NCBI GenBank assembly: GCA_002422505.1
Contig: DIVX01000103.1
Span: 168 to 11,771 of the forward strand
Length of the DNA stretch: 11,604 nucleotides
Origin: Desulfovibrio sp. UBA6121
Lineage (GTDB): Bacteria > Desulfobacterota > Desulfovibrionia > Desulfovibrionales > Desulfovibrionaceae
Reading direction: 5' to 3'
Shown here: positions 1-6,301 of the stretch, piece after piece
Numbering within the stretch: position 1 is the stretch's first letter
How the letters are laid out: every line of letters starts with the position of its first letter
Notes under the pieces: generated by a model
The model's input: the letters and a program-made list of their open reading frames with translations, nothing else
What the model was told of the DNA's origin: nothing
The model's database searches: none
Translations under genes and position numbers: made by a program

Positions 1-203
1 AGATCGAGGACCTGATCCACGAGCTCAAGCGCGACCTGACCATCATCATTGTGACCCACAGCATGCAGCAGGCTGCGCGCGTTTCCGACCGCACCGCCTT
101 CTTCTACCTGGGCAAACTCATCGAGGAAGGCGATACGCGCACCATCTTCACCAAGCCGCGCAACCGCCAGACCGAAGACTACATCACCGGCCGCTTCGGC
201 TGA
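1..203 (+). CDS. pstB: Phosphate ABC transporter ATP-binding protein PstB, C-terminal end (partial)
   Basis: The reading frame is already open at the window edge (first full codon at base 3) and ends in TGA at 201-203, giving the last 66 residues. The segment carries the ABC ATPase switch (H-loop) motif IIIVTHSMQQAARVSD, with the histidine at fragment residue 19, followed by FFYLGKLIEEGDT and the ending DYITGRFG. This tail is characteristic of PstB, the ATPase that powers the PstSCAB high-affinity phosphate importer at the inner membrane. The Walker A, signature and Walker B motifs lie upstream of the window. phoU starts 14 bases after the stop, the usual pst operon order, so the two are almost certainly cotranscribed. 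Identification is strong despite the truncation because of the motif and the phoU neighbour. Confidence 0.93.
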   Translation, partial: IEDLIHELKRDLTIIIVTHSMQQAARVSDRTAFFYLGKLIEEGDTRTIFTKPRNRQTEDYITGRFG

Positions 204-217
204 GACAAGGAACCGCC

Positions 218-883
218 ATGCAACAACGCAGTCATTTCACCCAGAAGCTCGGCGAGTTGCGGATGCAGCTCATCCGCATGGCCGCCCTTTCCGAACAGGC
301 CGTGCACAACGCCTGCCGGGCCTACCTGGAGCACGATACCGACCTGGCCGAGTCCGTGGTCATGAACGACATGGGCATCAACGACATGGAAGACGCCATC
401 GACGCCTTCAACTTGGAGCTGCTGGCCCTGGACCAGCCCATGGCCTGCGACCTCCGGCTCATCATCGGGTCAATGCGCATCACCATGAACCTGGAGCGCG
501 TGGGCGACGAGGCCGTGAACCTGGCCCACCGCACCCTGTTTCTTTCCACCCGCACCGCCCTGCCCGAAAACCCGCGCATGGCCCAGCTGTGCGCCCACGT
601 GCAGGATATGCTCGCAAAGTCCGTGCGGGCGCTGGTGGACGAAGATTCGGCTTTGGCAAGCGACATCTGCGCCATGGACCACCGCGCGGACGAACTGAGC
701 CTCAAGGTGCTCAAGGAGGCCATCAACAACATGGTGGACGAGACGCGCATTGTGGAGCGCGGGGTGCACGTCATCATGGCCTCGCGCCACCTGGAGCGCA
801 TAGGCGACCTGGCCACCAACATTGCCGAGGCCGTGGTGTTCATCAAGGAAGGACAGAACCTGAAGCACAGGTGCAAGGGCTAG
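218..883 (+). CDS. phoU: Phosphate-specific transport system accessory protein PhoU
   Basis: This 221-residue protein has the usual PhoU length and consists of two three-helix PhoU repeats. The metal-binding signature appears twice: NLERVGDEAVNLA at residues 91-103 and HLERIGDLATNIAEA at 191-205, the E/D-rich motif expected once per repeat. There is no signal peptide or membrane segment. PhoU is a cytoplasmic peripheral protein that links the PstSCAB transporter to the PhoR-PhoB two-component system and represses phosphate-starvation genes when phosphate is plentiful. The ATG at 218 follows an AAGG at 207-210 with seven bases of spacing and lies 14 bases after the pstB stop. The gene ends the operon: the next gene is convergent, and two hairpins follow the stop. 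No residue looks anomalous. Confidence 0.96.
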   Translation: MQQRSHFTQKLGELRMQLIRMAALSEQAVHNACRAYLEHDTDLAESVVMNDMGINDMEDAIDAFNLELLALDQPMACDLRLIIGSMRITMNLERVGDEAVNLAHRTLFLSTRTALPENPRMAQLCAHVQDMLAKSVRALVDEDSALASDICAMDHRADELSLKVLKEAINNMVDETRIVERGVHVIMASRHLERIGDLATNIAEAVVFIKEGQNLKHRCKG

Positions 884-896
884 CGGGAAGAAACAG

Positions 897-947
897 GGGC
901 GCGCAAAGCGCCCGGCTGAATCCAGGGGGCAGCGCCCCCTGATTCAG
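897..947 (+). repeat. 3' element copy A: two hairpins downstream of phoU, probable terminator
   Basis: Two stem-loops follow the phoU stop. The first (897-913) pairs GGGCGC with GCGCCC around a GCAAA loop. The second (916-947) is a 14-bp stem with a single bulged C at 923 and an AGC loop. No U-run follows on the + strand. On the minus strand the first hairpin is followed by CTGTTTCTTCCC, so it may terminate the convergent acyltransferase transcript. The box GCGCAAAGCG followed by the ATCCAGGGGGC hairpin recurs in related form after lutC and katA (copies B and C). It is seen directly as repeated sequence; its function is inferred. Confidence 0.65.
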
Positions 948-971
948 GTCAAGCCCCCAAAAGGCCGGAGA

Positions 972-2888
972 TTATTCTGACGAGAAGGGCGGAGCCTCAA
1001 GCACAGGCCTAAAGAAGTCTACGAGAAGACGTGCACCGTCTTGGGATAGATGGTCGGAATCAAAGTACAACAGTCGTCCGCCGCGAACAGGAAACAGCTT
1101 GCCTTCTTCAACAAAGATGTCCCAAGGGTCAAGAATATGCAGTCGAGGATTTGGTGTAAGCTTAACAAGATCAGATAATAACGTACCGCGTATTCCACGG
1201 TCAGGCATTTCAAAGTAAGCATGGTTCAGATTGGAGGCGAGAACGGGGTCATGCCGCCAAGACGGTACCTGCTCCATCAACCAAATCTCGCAGCCCTGGT
1301 CTAAAAGGGTTTGCAAAGTCTTGGTAAACTCATTCAAGAATGTCGGAATGACTTTAGTATGTGGAACGATCTTGCCGTTATGAGAGTAAATGCCTGCAAC
1401 AAGTGAACTCCAATTGCATACAATAATAATCTTTTTGATTTTCCTCTCTGCGGCCAGGCCTAGCCAGAGTTTCGCAAGCTCCTCACCTTGATCCGTGTCT
1501 ATATTGTGCATCGTCGGCGTAGGCATCACGTTCGAATAGGTGGTCGCCAATCCTGCGATCCCAAGCCTTGTAGCTATGATATCGAGAGCTTGGCTGGTAC
1601 TACGTGCATGGCTGTCCCCCATGAGCATGAACTCTGGAGATTTTCCGGGCACGCCCAGGTGGTAGGCCTTGCCTTCGCGAAGCTGCTGCAGAGTCATTTG
1701 AGTTGGGCGCTGGTCATTGTCTACGATAAATGGCTTACGAGCGTTGCTGGCTGCAGTGAGGCCGATGATACTGGTGCCAAGCACTGCCAAAGCGCACAGG
1801 AACAAAGGCATGGACAGAGCCCGCCAACTCTTTTTTGACCGAATTGGTTTCTCGATATAATTCCAGGAGATTGTGGAAAAAAGAATTGTTGCTGCGATGG
1901 TCAGAGCCTTGGTTGTGGCGGTTTCTTCAACGCCATATTTGATTGACAGGAAAAAGGCGATAGTGATGAGTGGCCAGTGCCACAAGTACATGGAATACGA
2001 TATGTTTCCAATAAAACGAAGCGGGGCGGCACCCAAGATTTGACGAACAGTTTTGCCTTCCGTTGAGAAAACGAGGATCAACCCTGTTGCCAATACTACA
2101 ACAAGTGATTTTTCGGCAAAGAGTGTTGATTCACGATAAAAGAAGAAAGCTGCGAGAATTACGGCCAAGCTAGCCAAGGAAATTACGTCGCATATCCTTG
2201 GAGATATGCAAGAGGTTGGTTTGTAGCGTTGCACAACGAGAGTTGCTACCACGCCTAAAAGTAGCTCCCACATGCGCGTTGGCAGCATGTAAAATAAAAA
2301 GTATGAATCCACAAAACGCTTTCCGTATCGGCAAAACAAAAACGACAAAACCATTAAAAAAAACAAAACCATAATTTTTTTAGCCGATGAAAGACGCAAT
2401 CTAGTGCAAAGTAAAAGAATAACAAAAGGGATGACAATGTAGAATTGCTCTTCAACTCCTAGTGTCCAGGTATGGAGCAAAGGAGACTGAAGCGCTTCTA
2501 CCGCGAAATAACCGGAGTTTTGCCAGAAAAAAATATTCGAAACAAAAAGCGCGGCGGCGGGAATGGAGCGTGCATACTCGGCGAAGGCCGGAGTTGTCGC
2601 AGTGAGATAATAGATGGGAACAAAGGTGGCCGATAGAACGACGAAAAGCGCAGGAAGGATTCTCCGAGAGCGGCGGAGGTAGAAGTCAGAGAGGGAAATC
2701 GTGCCTGTTGCTTGCGCTTCGGCAAAAAGCAAAGTCGAAATAAGAAAGCCGGAGATAACAAAGAAGACATCAACGCCGAGATATCCTCCACGTAAAGAAA
2801 AAATTCTTACGTGGAAAAAAAGTACACCAAGGATGGCTATTGCCCGCAATCCATCGATTTCTTTCCTGTACTCCACTCTTCTCTCCAT
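972..2888 (-). CDS. Acyltransferase-3 family membrane protein with C-terminal SGNH domain (OafA/YrhL-like)
   Basis: The protein has 638 residues. The first 380 or so form a polytopic membrane domain of about ten to eleven hydrophobic helices. They carry the acyltransferase-3 hallmarks: the R-X10-H motif at R15-H26 inside IDGLRAIAILGVLFFH, LLHTWTLGVEEQFY near 137-150, and YSMYLWHWPL at 298-307. The periplasmic C-terminus is an SGNH hydrolase-like domain with MGDSHARS (Ser426) and the terminal D-H block SDHLSQDGA (D612, H613). Proteins of this architecture usually move acetyl or other acyl groups onto lipopolysaccharide, capsule or other glycans; the substrate here cannot be read. The base composition is clearly more AT-rich than in the flanking genes, suggesting horizontal acquisition. 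The ATG at 2888 lacks a good ribosome site. A GTG four codons downstream (2876-2874) is preceded by GGAGAG and may be the true start. Confidence 0.9.
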   Translation of the reverse strand: MERRVEYRKEIDGLRAIAILGVLFFHVRIFSLRGGYLGVDVFFVISGFLISTLLFAEAQATGTISLSDFYLRRSRRILPALFVVLSATFVPIYYLTATTPAFAEYARSIPAAALFVSNIFFWQNSGYFAVEALQSPLLHTWTLGVEEQFYIVIPFVILLLCTRLRLSSAKKIMVLFFLMVLSFLFCRYGKRFVDSYFLFYMLPTRMWELLLGVVATLVVQRYKPTSCISPRICDVISLASLAVILAAFFFYRESTLFAEKSLVVVLATGLILVFSTEGKTVRQILGAAPLRFIGNISYSMYLWHWPLITIAFFLSIKYGVEETATTKALTIAATILFSTISWNYIEKPIRSKKSWRALSMPLFLCALAVLGTSIIGLTAASNARKPFIVDNDQRPTQMTLQQLREGKAYHLGVPGKSPEFMLMGDSHARSTSQALDIIATRLGIAGLATTYSNVMPTPTMHNIDTDQGEELAKLWLGLAAERKIKKIIIVCNWSSLVAGIYSHNGKIVPHTKVIPTFLNEFTKTLQTLLDQGCEIWLMEQVPSWRHDPVLASNLNHAYFEMPDRGIRGTLLSDLVKLTPNPRLHILDPWDIFVEEGKLFPVRGGRLLYFDSDHLSQDGARLLVDFFRPVLEAPPFSSE

Positions 2889-2903
2889 GCAAGAAAAACT
2901 AAT

Positions 2904-2931
2904 ATTTTATGCAACCAGCGCTTTGTGAAAA
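2904..2931 (-). promoter_or_regulatory. Weak candidate sigma-70 promoter for the acyltransferase gene
   Basis: In the AT-rich gap between tyrS and the acyltransferase gene, the minus strand contains TAAAAT (2909-2904) as a -10-like hexamer, and TTTTCA (2931-2926) 16 bases upstream as a poor -35. The better -35 match TTCACA (2929-2924) leaves only 14 bases of spacing. The call rests on position and composition only. Readthrough from tyrS, which ends 87 bases before the acyltransferase ATG with no obvious terminator, is an alternative. Confidence 0.25.
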
Positions 2932-2975
2932 GAGCCGCCAAAGTAGTACATTCCTGCATGTTTCCCGATTCTATC

Positions 2976-4259
2976 TTACCCCAGCCGCAGCAGGCCGTAG
3001 TTCTTCTTGCCCTTGCGCAGCACGGCAAAGGCCCCGTGGGTGGCGTTCACTTCGCCCAGGAAGTCGGCTTCGGTCAGGGCGCGGGCTTCGGTGAGCTTAT
3101 CGCCGTTGATGGAGATGGCCCCGGCCTGAATGTCCTTGCGGGCCTGGCCCTTGGAGGGGCACAGGGCAAGATCCACCAGGAGTTGCGGCAGGTCCGGCAA
3201 GGTCTCGAATTGGTATTCGCGCGTCGGGGCGGATTCCAGAGCCGCGGCCAGGGTGGCGTGGTCCAGGCTCTTGAGGTCGCCCTTGCCGAAGAGCGCCTCG
3301 GTTGCGGCCATGACTTTTTTCAGTTCGTCTTCGCCGTGGACCATGATGGTGGTGGCGGCGGCCAGGGCCTTCTGCGCGGCGCGTTCCTGGGGGGCGCGCT
3401 CCAGTTCGGCGGCCAGGCCGTCGATTTCTTCCGGCGTCAGGAAGGTGTAATATTTGAGGAAACGCACAACGTCCGCGTCCTCGGTGTTGATCCAGAACTG
3501 GTAGAAGGCGTAGGGGCTGGTGAGGGCGGCGCTCATGAAGATGGCGCCCTTTTCGCTTTTGCCGAACTTCTTGCCCGAGGCGGTGGTGATGAGCGGGAAG
3601 GTGAGGGCGTAGGCCTCGCCCGCGCCCTTCTTGCGGATGAACTCGCACCCGGCGGTGATGTTGCCCCACTGGTCGCCGCCGCCTATCTGCAACCGGCAGC
3701 CGTACTCCCTGCACAGGTGGTAGTAGTCGTAGCCCTGCAGAATCATGTAGCTGAACTCGGTATAGGAAATGCCCACCTCGTCGCGCTCAATGCGGCCCTT
3801 CACCGACTCCTTGGCCAGCATCCAGTTGACGGTGAAGTACTTGCCCACATCGCGCAGCAGTTCAATGGCGCTCATGTTCTTGACCCAGTCGTAGTTGTTC
3901 ACCACGGTGGGCTTTTGGCCGGTGTTGCGCTCCACAAAGGCCACAATCTGGGCCTTGATGTGCTCCAGCCGGGCATGCACGGCCTCGGTGTTGGAAAGCT
4001 CGCGCTCCTTGTCCTTGCCGGAGGGATCGCCAATGAGGCCGGTTGCGCCGCCAAGCAGGAACAGGGGCTTGTGCCCGGCGCGCAGCATGCGCACCAGAGA
4101 AAGCAAGGGCACAAGGTTGCCTATGTGCAGGCTCTCCGCCGTGGGGTCGAAGCCGCAGTACATGGTCTGGCCGGGGGTATCCAGATACTTGCGCAGGCCG
4201 TCCGGGTCAGAGACCTGATGCACCAGGCCGCGCCAGGAGAGTTCGTCGAAGATATTCAT
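2976..4259 (-). CDS. tyrS: Tyrosine--tRNA ligase
   Basis: This 427-residue class I aminoacyl-tRNA synthetase charges tRNA-Tyr with tyrosine using ATP in the cytoplasm. The Rossmann catalytic domain shows YCGFDPTAESLHIGN at 34-48 (HIGH-type motif HIGN), QIGGGDQWGNI at 181-191 and KFGKS at 231-235 (KMSKS-type motif). A C-terminal S4-like RNA-binding domain covers roughly 365-427, with KGQARKDIQAGAISINGDKL. Length and motifs match the standard bacterial TyrS. The frame stays open 40 codons further upstream, but that extension lies inside ymdB and has no TyrS similarity. The ATG at 4259 is preceded by GGAG five bases upstream and begins MNIFDEL, a normal TyrS start. It lies 13 bases after the ymdB stop, so the two are translated from one transcript. 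Confidence 0.97.
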   Translation of the reverse strand: MNIFDELSWRGLVHQVSDPDGLRKYLDTPGQTMYCGFDPTAESLHIGNLVPLLSLVRMLRAGHKPLFLLGGATGLIGDPSGKDKERELSNTEAVHARLEHIKAQIVAFVERNTGQKPTVVNNYDWVKNMSAIELLRDVGKYFTVNWMLAKESVKGRIERDEVGISYTEFSYMILQGYDYYHLCREYGCRLQIGGGDQWGNITAGCEFIRKKGAGEAYALTFPLITTASGKKFGKSEKGAIFMSAALTSPYAFYQFWINTEDADVVRFLKYYTFLTPEEIDGLAAELERAPQERAAQKALAAATTIMVHGEDELKKVMAATEALFGKGDLKSLDHATLAAALESAPTREYQFETLPDLPQLLVDLALCPSKGQARKDIQAGAISINGDKLTEARALTEADFLGEVNATHGAFAVLRKGKKNYGLLRLG

Positions 4260-4272
4260 GGGTGCTCCGCGT

Positions 4273-5064
4273 TTAGTCTGCATCAAAACGCCAGGCCGCA
4301 ATGCTGCGCGCCTGGCCGCTTGTGTCGTCGATGTCGAGAATTGCCCCGCAGAGTGCCACGGGGCCGCCTGCGACTTCAAACCGTTCCGGTGTCGCCGTCA
4401 AGAACTTTCGCAGGATGGGCGCAACGCTCATGCCCAGGCAGGAATTGATCGGCCCGCTCATGCCCAGGTCGGTCATGAAGGCCGTGCCCTTGAGCAGCAG
4501 CCGCGCATCGGCGGTCTGCACGTGGGTGTGCGTGCCCAGTACGGCGGAAACCCGGCCATCCAAATGCCAGCCCAGGCCCGCCTTCTCGCTGGTGGCCTCG
4601 GCGTGGAAGTCCACCAAGCGTATCATCACGTCCGGGGCTTCCTGGTCCAGCTGCGCCAAGAGCGCATCGGCCACGCGGAAGGGGCAGTCCACCGGCGGCA
4701 TGAAGGTGCGGCCCAGCAGGTTGAGCACAGCCACGGGCGGCAGGCCTTCCTTGCGCAGCACATGCATGCCCGCGCCCGGCGTGCCGGGTGGATAGTTGGC
4801 TGGGCGCACCAGGCGTTCCTCGCGCGTCATGTACGAGGGCATATCTTTGAATTTCCAAATATGATTGCCGCTGGTGAGCAGATCAAGCCCGGCGTTCAGC
4901 AGCTCTTTTGCGCCTTCGGCAGAAAGGCCCAGGCCGCCGGAAGCGTTCTCCGCATTGGCCAGGATGAGATCCGCCCCGGTTGCGGCACGGATGGCGGCCA
5001 GGTTCTTTTTGACGGCGGTGCGGCCTGGCCTGCCTACAATATCGCCCAGAAAGAGAATGCGCAT
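4273..5064 (-). CDS. ymdB: YmdB/TIGR00282-type metallophosphoesterase (cyclic-nucleotide phosphodiesterase family)
   Basis: The protein has 263 residues, the family length, and shows all the dinuclear metal ligands expected for YmdB proteins: D8 (FLGDIVGR), E39 and N40 (NAENASGG), N67 and H68 (SGNHIW), H154 (VDFHAEAT), H179 and H181 (GTHTHVQTAD). Characterised members hydrolyse cyclic nucleotides such as 2',3'-cAMP and, in Bacillus, affect biofilm and motility decisions; the role in this lineage is not settled. The frame is open upstream to 5337, but family similarity begins exactly at MRILFLGDIVG, so the ATG at 5064 is chosen although its ribosome site is weak. The gene is the first of a minus-strand pair with tyrS, 13 bases apart. 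RNase Y, a common upstream neighbour of this family, is absent from the window. Confidence 0.93.
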   Translation of the reverse strand: MRILFLGDIVGRPGRTAVKKNLAAIRAATGADLILANAENASGGLGLSAEGAKELLNAGLDLLTSGNHIWKFKDMPSYMTREERLVRPANYPPGTPGAGMHVLRKEGLPPVAVLNLLGRTFMPPVDCPFRVADALLAQLDQEAPDVMIRLVDFHAEATSEKAGLGWHLDGRVSAVLGTHTHVQTADARLLLKGTAFMTDLGMSGPINSCLGMSVAPILRKFLTATPERFEVAGGPVALCGAILDIDDTSGQARSIAAWRFDAD

Positions 5065-5112
5065 GGCGCGCAGCTTACCCGAGGCCACGCGGAGGGGCAA
5101 GGGGAGAGCCGA

Positions 5113-5153
5113 GGCAAGAAAGGAGACAAGGGCCGTTGCTTGCGCATTCGGCC
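5113..5153 (-). terminator. Terminator-like or attenuator-like hairpin upstream of ymdB
   Basis: Read on the minus strand, GGCCG (5153-5149) pairs with CGGCC (5135-5131). An inner TGC/GCA stem is capped by a GCAA tetraloop, and the pyrimidine-rich tract CTTGTCTCCTTTCTTGCC follows (5130-5113). It sits 49 to 89 bases before the ymdB start. It could end a small upstream RNA or act as a leader attenuator for ymdB-tyrS. The T content of the tract is modest, so the call is tentative. Confidence 0.3.
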
Positions 5154-5250
5154 AAAGGTTCCGTGATTGTTGGACAGCCCCCAGGGCGTTTGCTCGCCGC
5201 GCCCAAAGGCCGGAACAACCCCCCCCCGCGCGGGAAAGGGGCTCGGCACC

Positions 5251-5278
5251 GGGCCCTTGCGGCGGGGCCCTTGCGGTG
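5251..5278. repeat. Two tandem copies of a 14-base repeat
   Basis: GGGCCCTTGCGGCG (5251-5264) is followed directly by GGGCCCTTGCGGTG (5265-5278), which differs at one base. The repeat lies in the divergent ymdB-lutA intergenic region. It may be a duplicated protein-binding site, part of a folded leader, or simple replication slippage; nothing in the sequence decides between these. Confidence 0.7.
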
Positions 5279-5542
5279 GGACTGGTGCGGCTGGACCAGT
5301 GCGGCAAGACAAGGCATGCAAGAAAGGCTGGAAGCATCAGGGCAAGACAGTGTGCATGCCACGCCGGGAGGAGGGCAAGGGACGAGAACGCAAGACAAGA
5401 CGAAGAAAAATCAGTCTACCGCGAAAAAGGGACGGCGAGAGCGGCAATAACGCGGGTGATGCGAGCGGAAAGACGCGCGCGGGCCCGGCAGGTGCCGGAG
5501 GCGGCCCTTGCCAGCCGCCGGGCCGGGGCGTAATGCCTGCCC

Positions 5543-6301
5543 ATGCACGCACATCTGTTCATCCCCTGCCTTGTGGAGGACTGCCAGCCCGAAGCCGCCA
5601 TCGCCGTGGCCGAAGTGCTGGAGTTTCTTGGCGTCGAGGTCCGGCACCCCGCGGGCCAGACCTGCTGCGGCCAACTCGCCTACAAGACCGGCGACGTGAA
5701 GAACGCCCGGGTCCTGGCCGCCCGCTACCTGGACATCTTCGCCGCGCCCGGCCCCGTGGTCTGCCCGTCCGGTTCCTGCGTCAAGATGGTGCGCACCTAC
5801 CCGGAGCTCTTTCCCCCCGGCACGCCGCAGCACGCGCGCGCCCTGGACTTGGCCGCGCGCACCTTCGAGTTCTGCGAGTTCGTGGCCGCCCAGCCTGGAG
5901 CGCAAAGCTGGCAGGCCCGCCTGAACGTGCGCGCCTGCTATCATGGCTCGTGCCAGTTGGGCGACCATGCCGACGCCCCGCGCCAGCTTCTCGGCTCCAT
6001 CGCCGGGCTGACGCTGCTGGAGGCCGAACGCGCCGACCGCTGCTGCGGCTTCGGCGGCATCTTCAGCCTGCAATTCACCGCCGTGTCCGAGGCCCTGGCA
6101 GAGGACAAATGCACCGAGATCCTGGCCCAGGAGCCGGAGATCCTCGTTTGCGCCGAACCCAGCTGCCTGATGAACCTGAGCGGCTACCTGGCGCGCCTGG
6201 GCAGGCCCCTGCCTTCGCTGCACGTGGCCCAAGTGCTGGCGGCGGCGCTTAAAAAGGAAACCCCGGCCTGGATGACCGGCAAGGGCAGGGCCGCGCAATG
6301 A
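5543..6301 (+). CDS. lutA: L-lactate utilization protein LutA, (Fe-S)-binding CCG-domain subunit
   Basis: This 252-residue protein carries two cysteine-rich CCG domains: C9, C41-C42-G and C74-X4-C79 in the first, and C132-X4-C137, C167-C168-G and C203-X4-C208 in the second (CCGFGGIFSLQF around 167-178). These domains bind iron-sulfur clusters, as in heterodisulfide reductase subunit B and glycolate oxidase GlcF. LutA works with LutB and LutC (also called LldEFG) to oxidise L-lactate to pyruvate, passing electrons toward the membrane; the complex is probably cytoplasmic or membrane-associated, since no signal or membrane segment is visible. The ATG at 5543 is the first possible start because an in-frame TAA lies nine bases before it. 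The ribosome site is weak. Its stop overlaps the lutB start in ATGA, indicating translational coupling. Confidence 0.93.
   Translation: MHAHLFIPCLVEDCQPEAAIAVAEVLEFLGVEVRHPAGQTCCGQLAYKTGDVKNARVLAARYLDIFAAPGPVVCPSGSCVKMVRTYPELFPPGTPQHARALDLAARTFEFCEFVAAQPGAQSWQARLNVRACYHGSCQLGDHADAPRQLLGSIAGLTLLEAERADRCCGFGGIFSLQFTAVSEALAEDKCTEILAQEPEILVCAEPSCLMNLSGYLARLGRPLPSLHVAQVLAAALKKETPAWMTGKGRAAQ

Larger units (their letters stand above)
5065..5542. other. 478-base divergent intergenic region between ymdB and lutA, structured, no gene found
   Basis: Several frames are open here because of the high GC content, but none has recognisable protein features; all are continuations or shadows of the flanking genes. 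Direct inspection shows a hairpin-rich segment at 5131-5220, a 14-base tandem repeat at 5251-5278 and a 6-bp perfect inverted repeat ACTGGT/ACCAGT at 5281-5300. From about 5320 to 5440 the + strand is purine-rich. The 5165-5220 structure pairs better as minus-strand RNA: GGTTGTT with AACAATC needs a G-U wobble there but is an A/C mismatch on the + strand. Promoters for both divergent operons must lie here or further upstream, but I found no convincing sigma-70 or sigma-54 site. Confidence 0.55.

Noticed and set aside
4260..4379. N-terminal extension of TyrS to an upstream ATG
   Set aside because: The extension overlaps the end of ymdB, lacks TyrS similarity, and a well-placed GGAG precedes the ATG at 4259.
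2811..4448. 545-codon + strand open frame opposite tyrS
   Set aside because: Antisense shadow of tyrS; composition is biased and no recognisable motif appears, whereas tyrS has all catalytic motifs.
5245..5262. Sigma-54 promoter for lutABC (GGCAC followed by TTGC)
   Set aside because: The spacing between the GG and GC elements is two bases too long and the site is far from lutA.
5065..5320. T-box riboswitch upstream of the tyrS operon
   Set aside because: The minus strand lacks the conserved T-box antiterminator sequence, and no specifier-loop arrangement could be recognised.
5065..5337. N-terminal extension of YmdB of 91 codons
   Set aside because: The extension is low-complexity, and the conserved metal-binding start MRILFLGDIVG coincides with the ATG at 5064.
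5167..6252. Long + strand open frame overlapping lutA in another frame
   Set aside because: Its sequence is arginine, proline and glycine rich without motifs, typical of an alternative frame in GC-rich DNA. LutA in the correct frame has full cysteine motifs.
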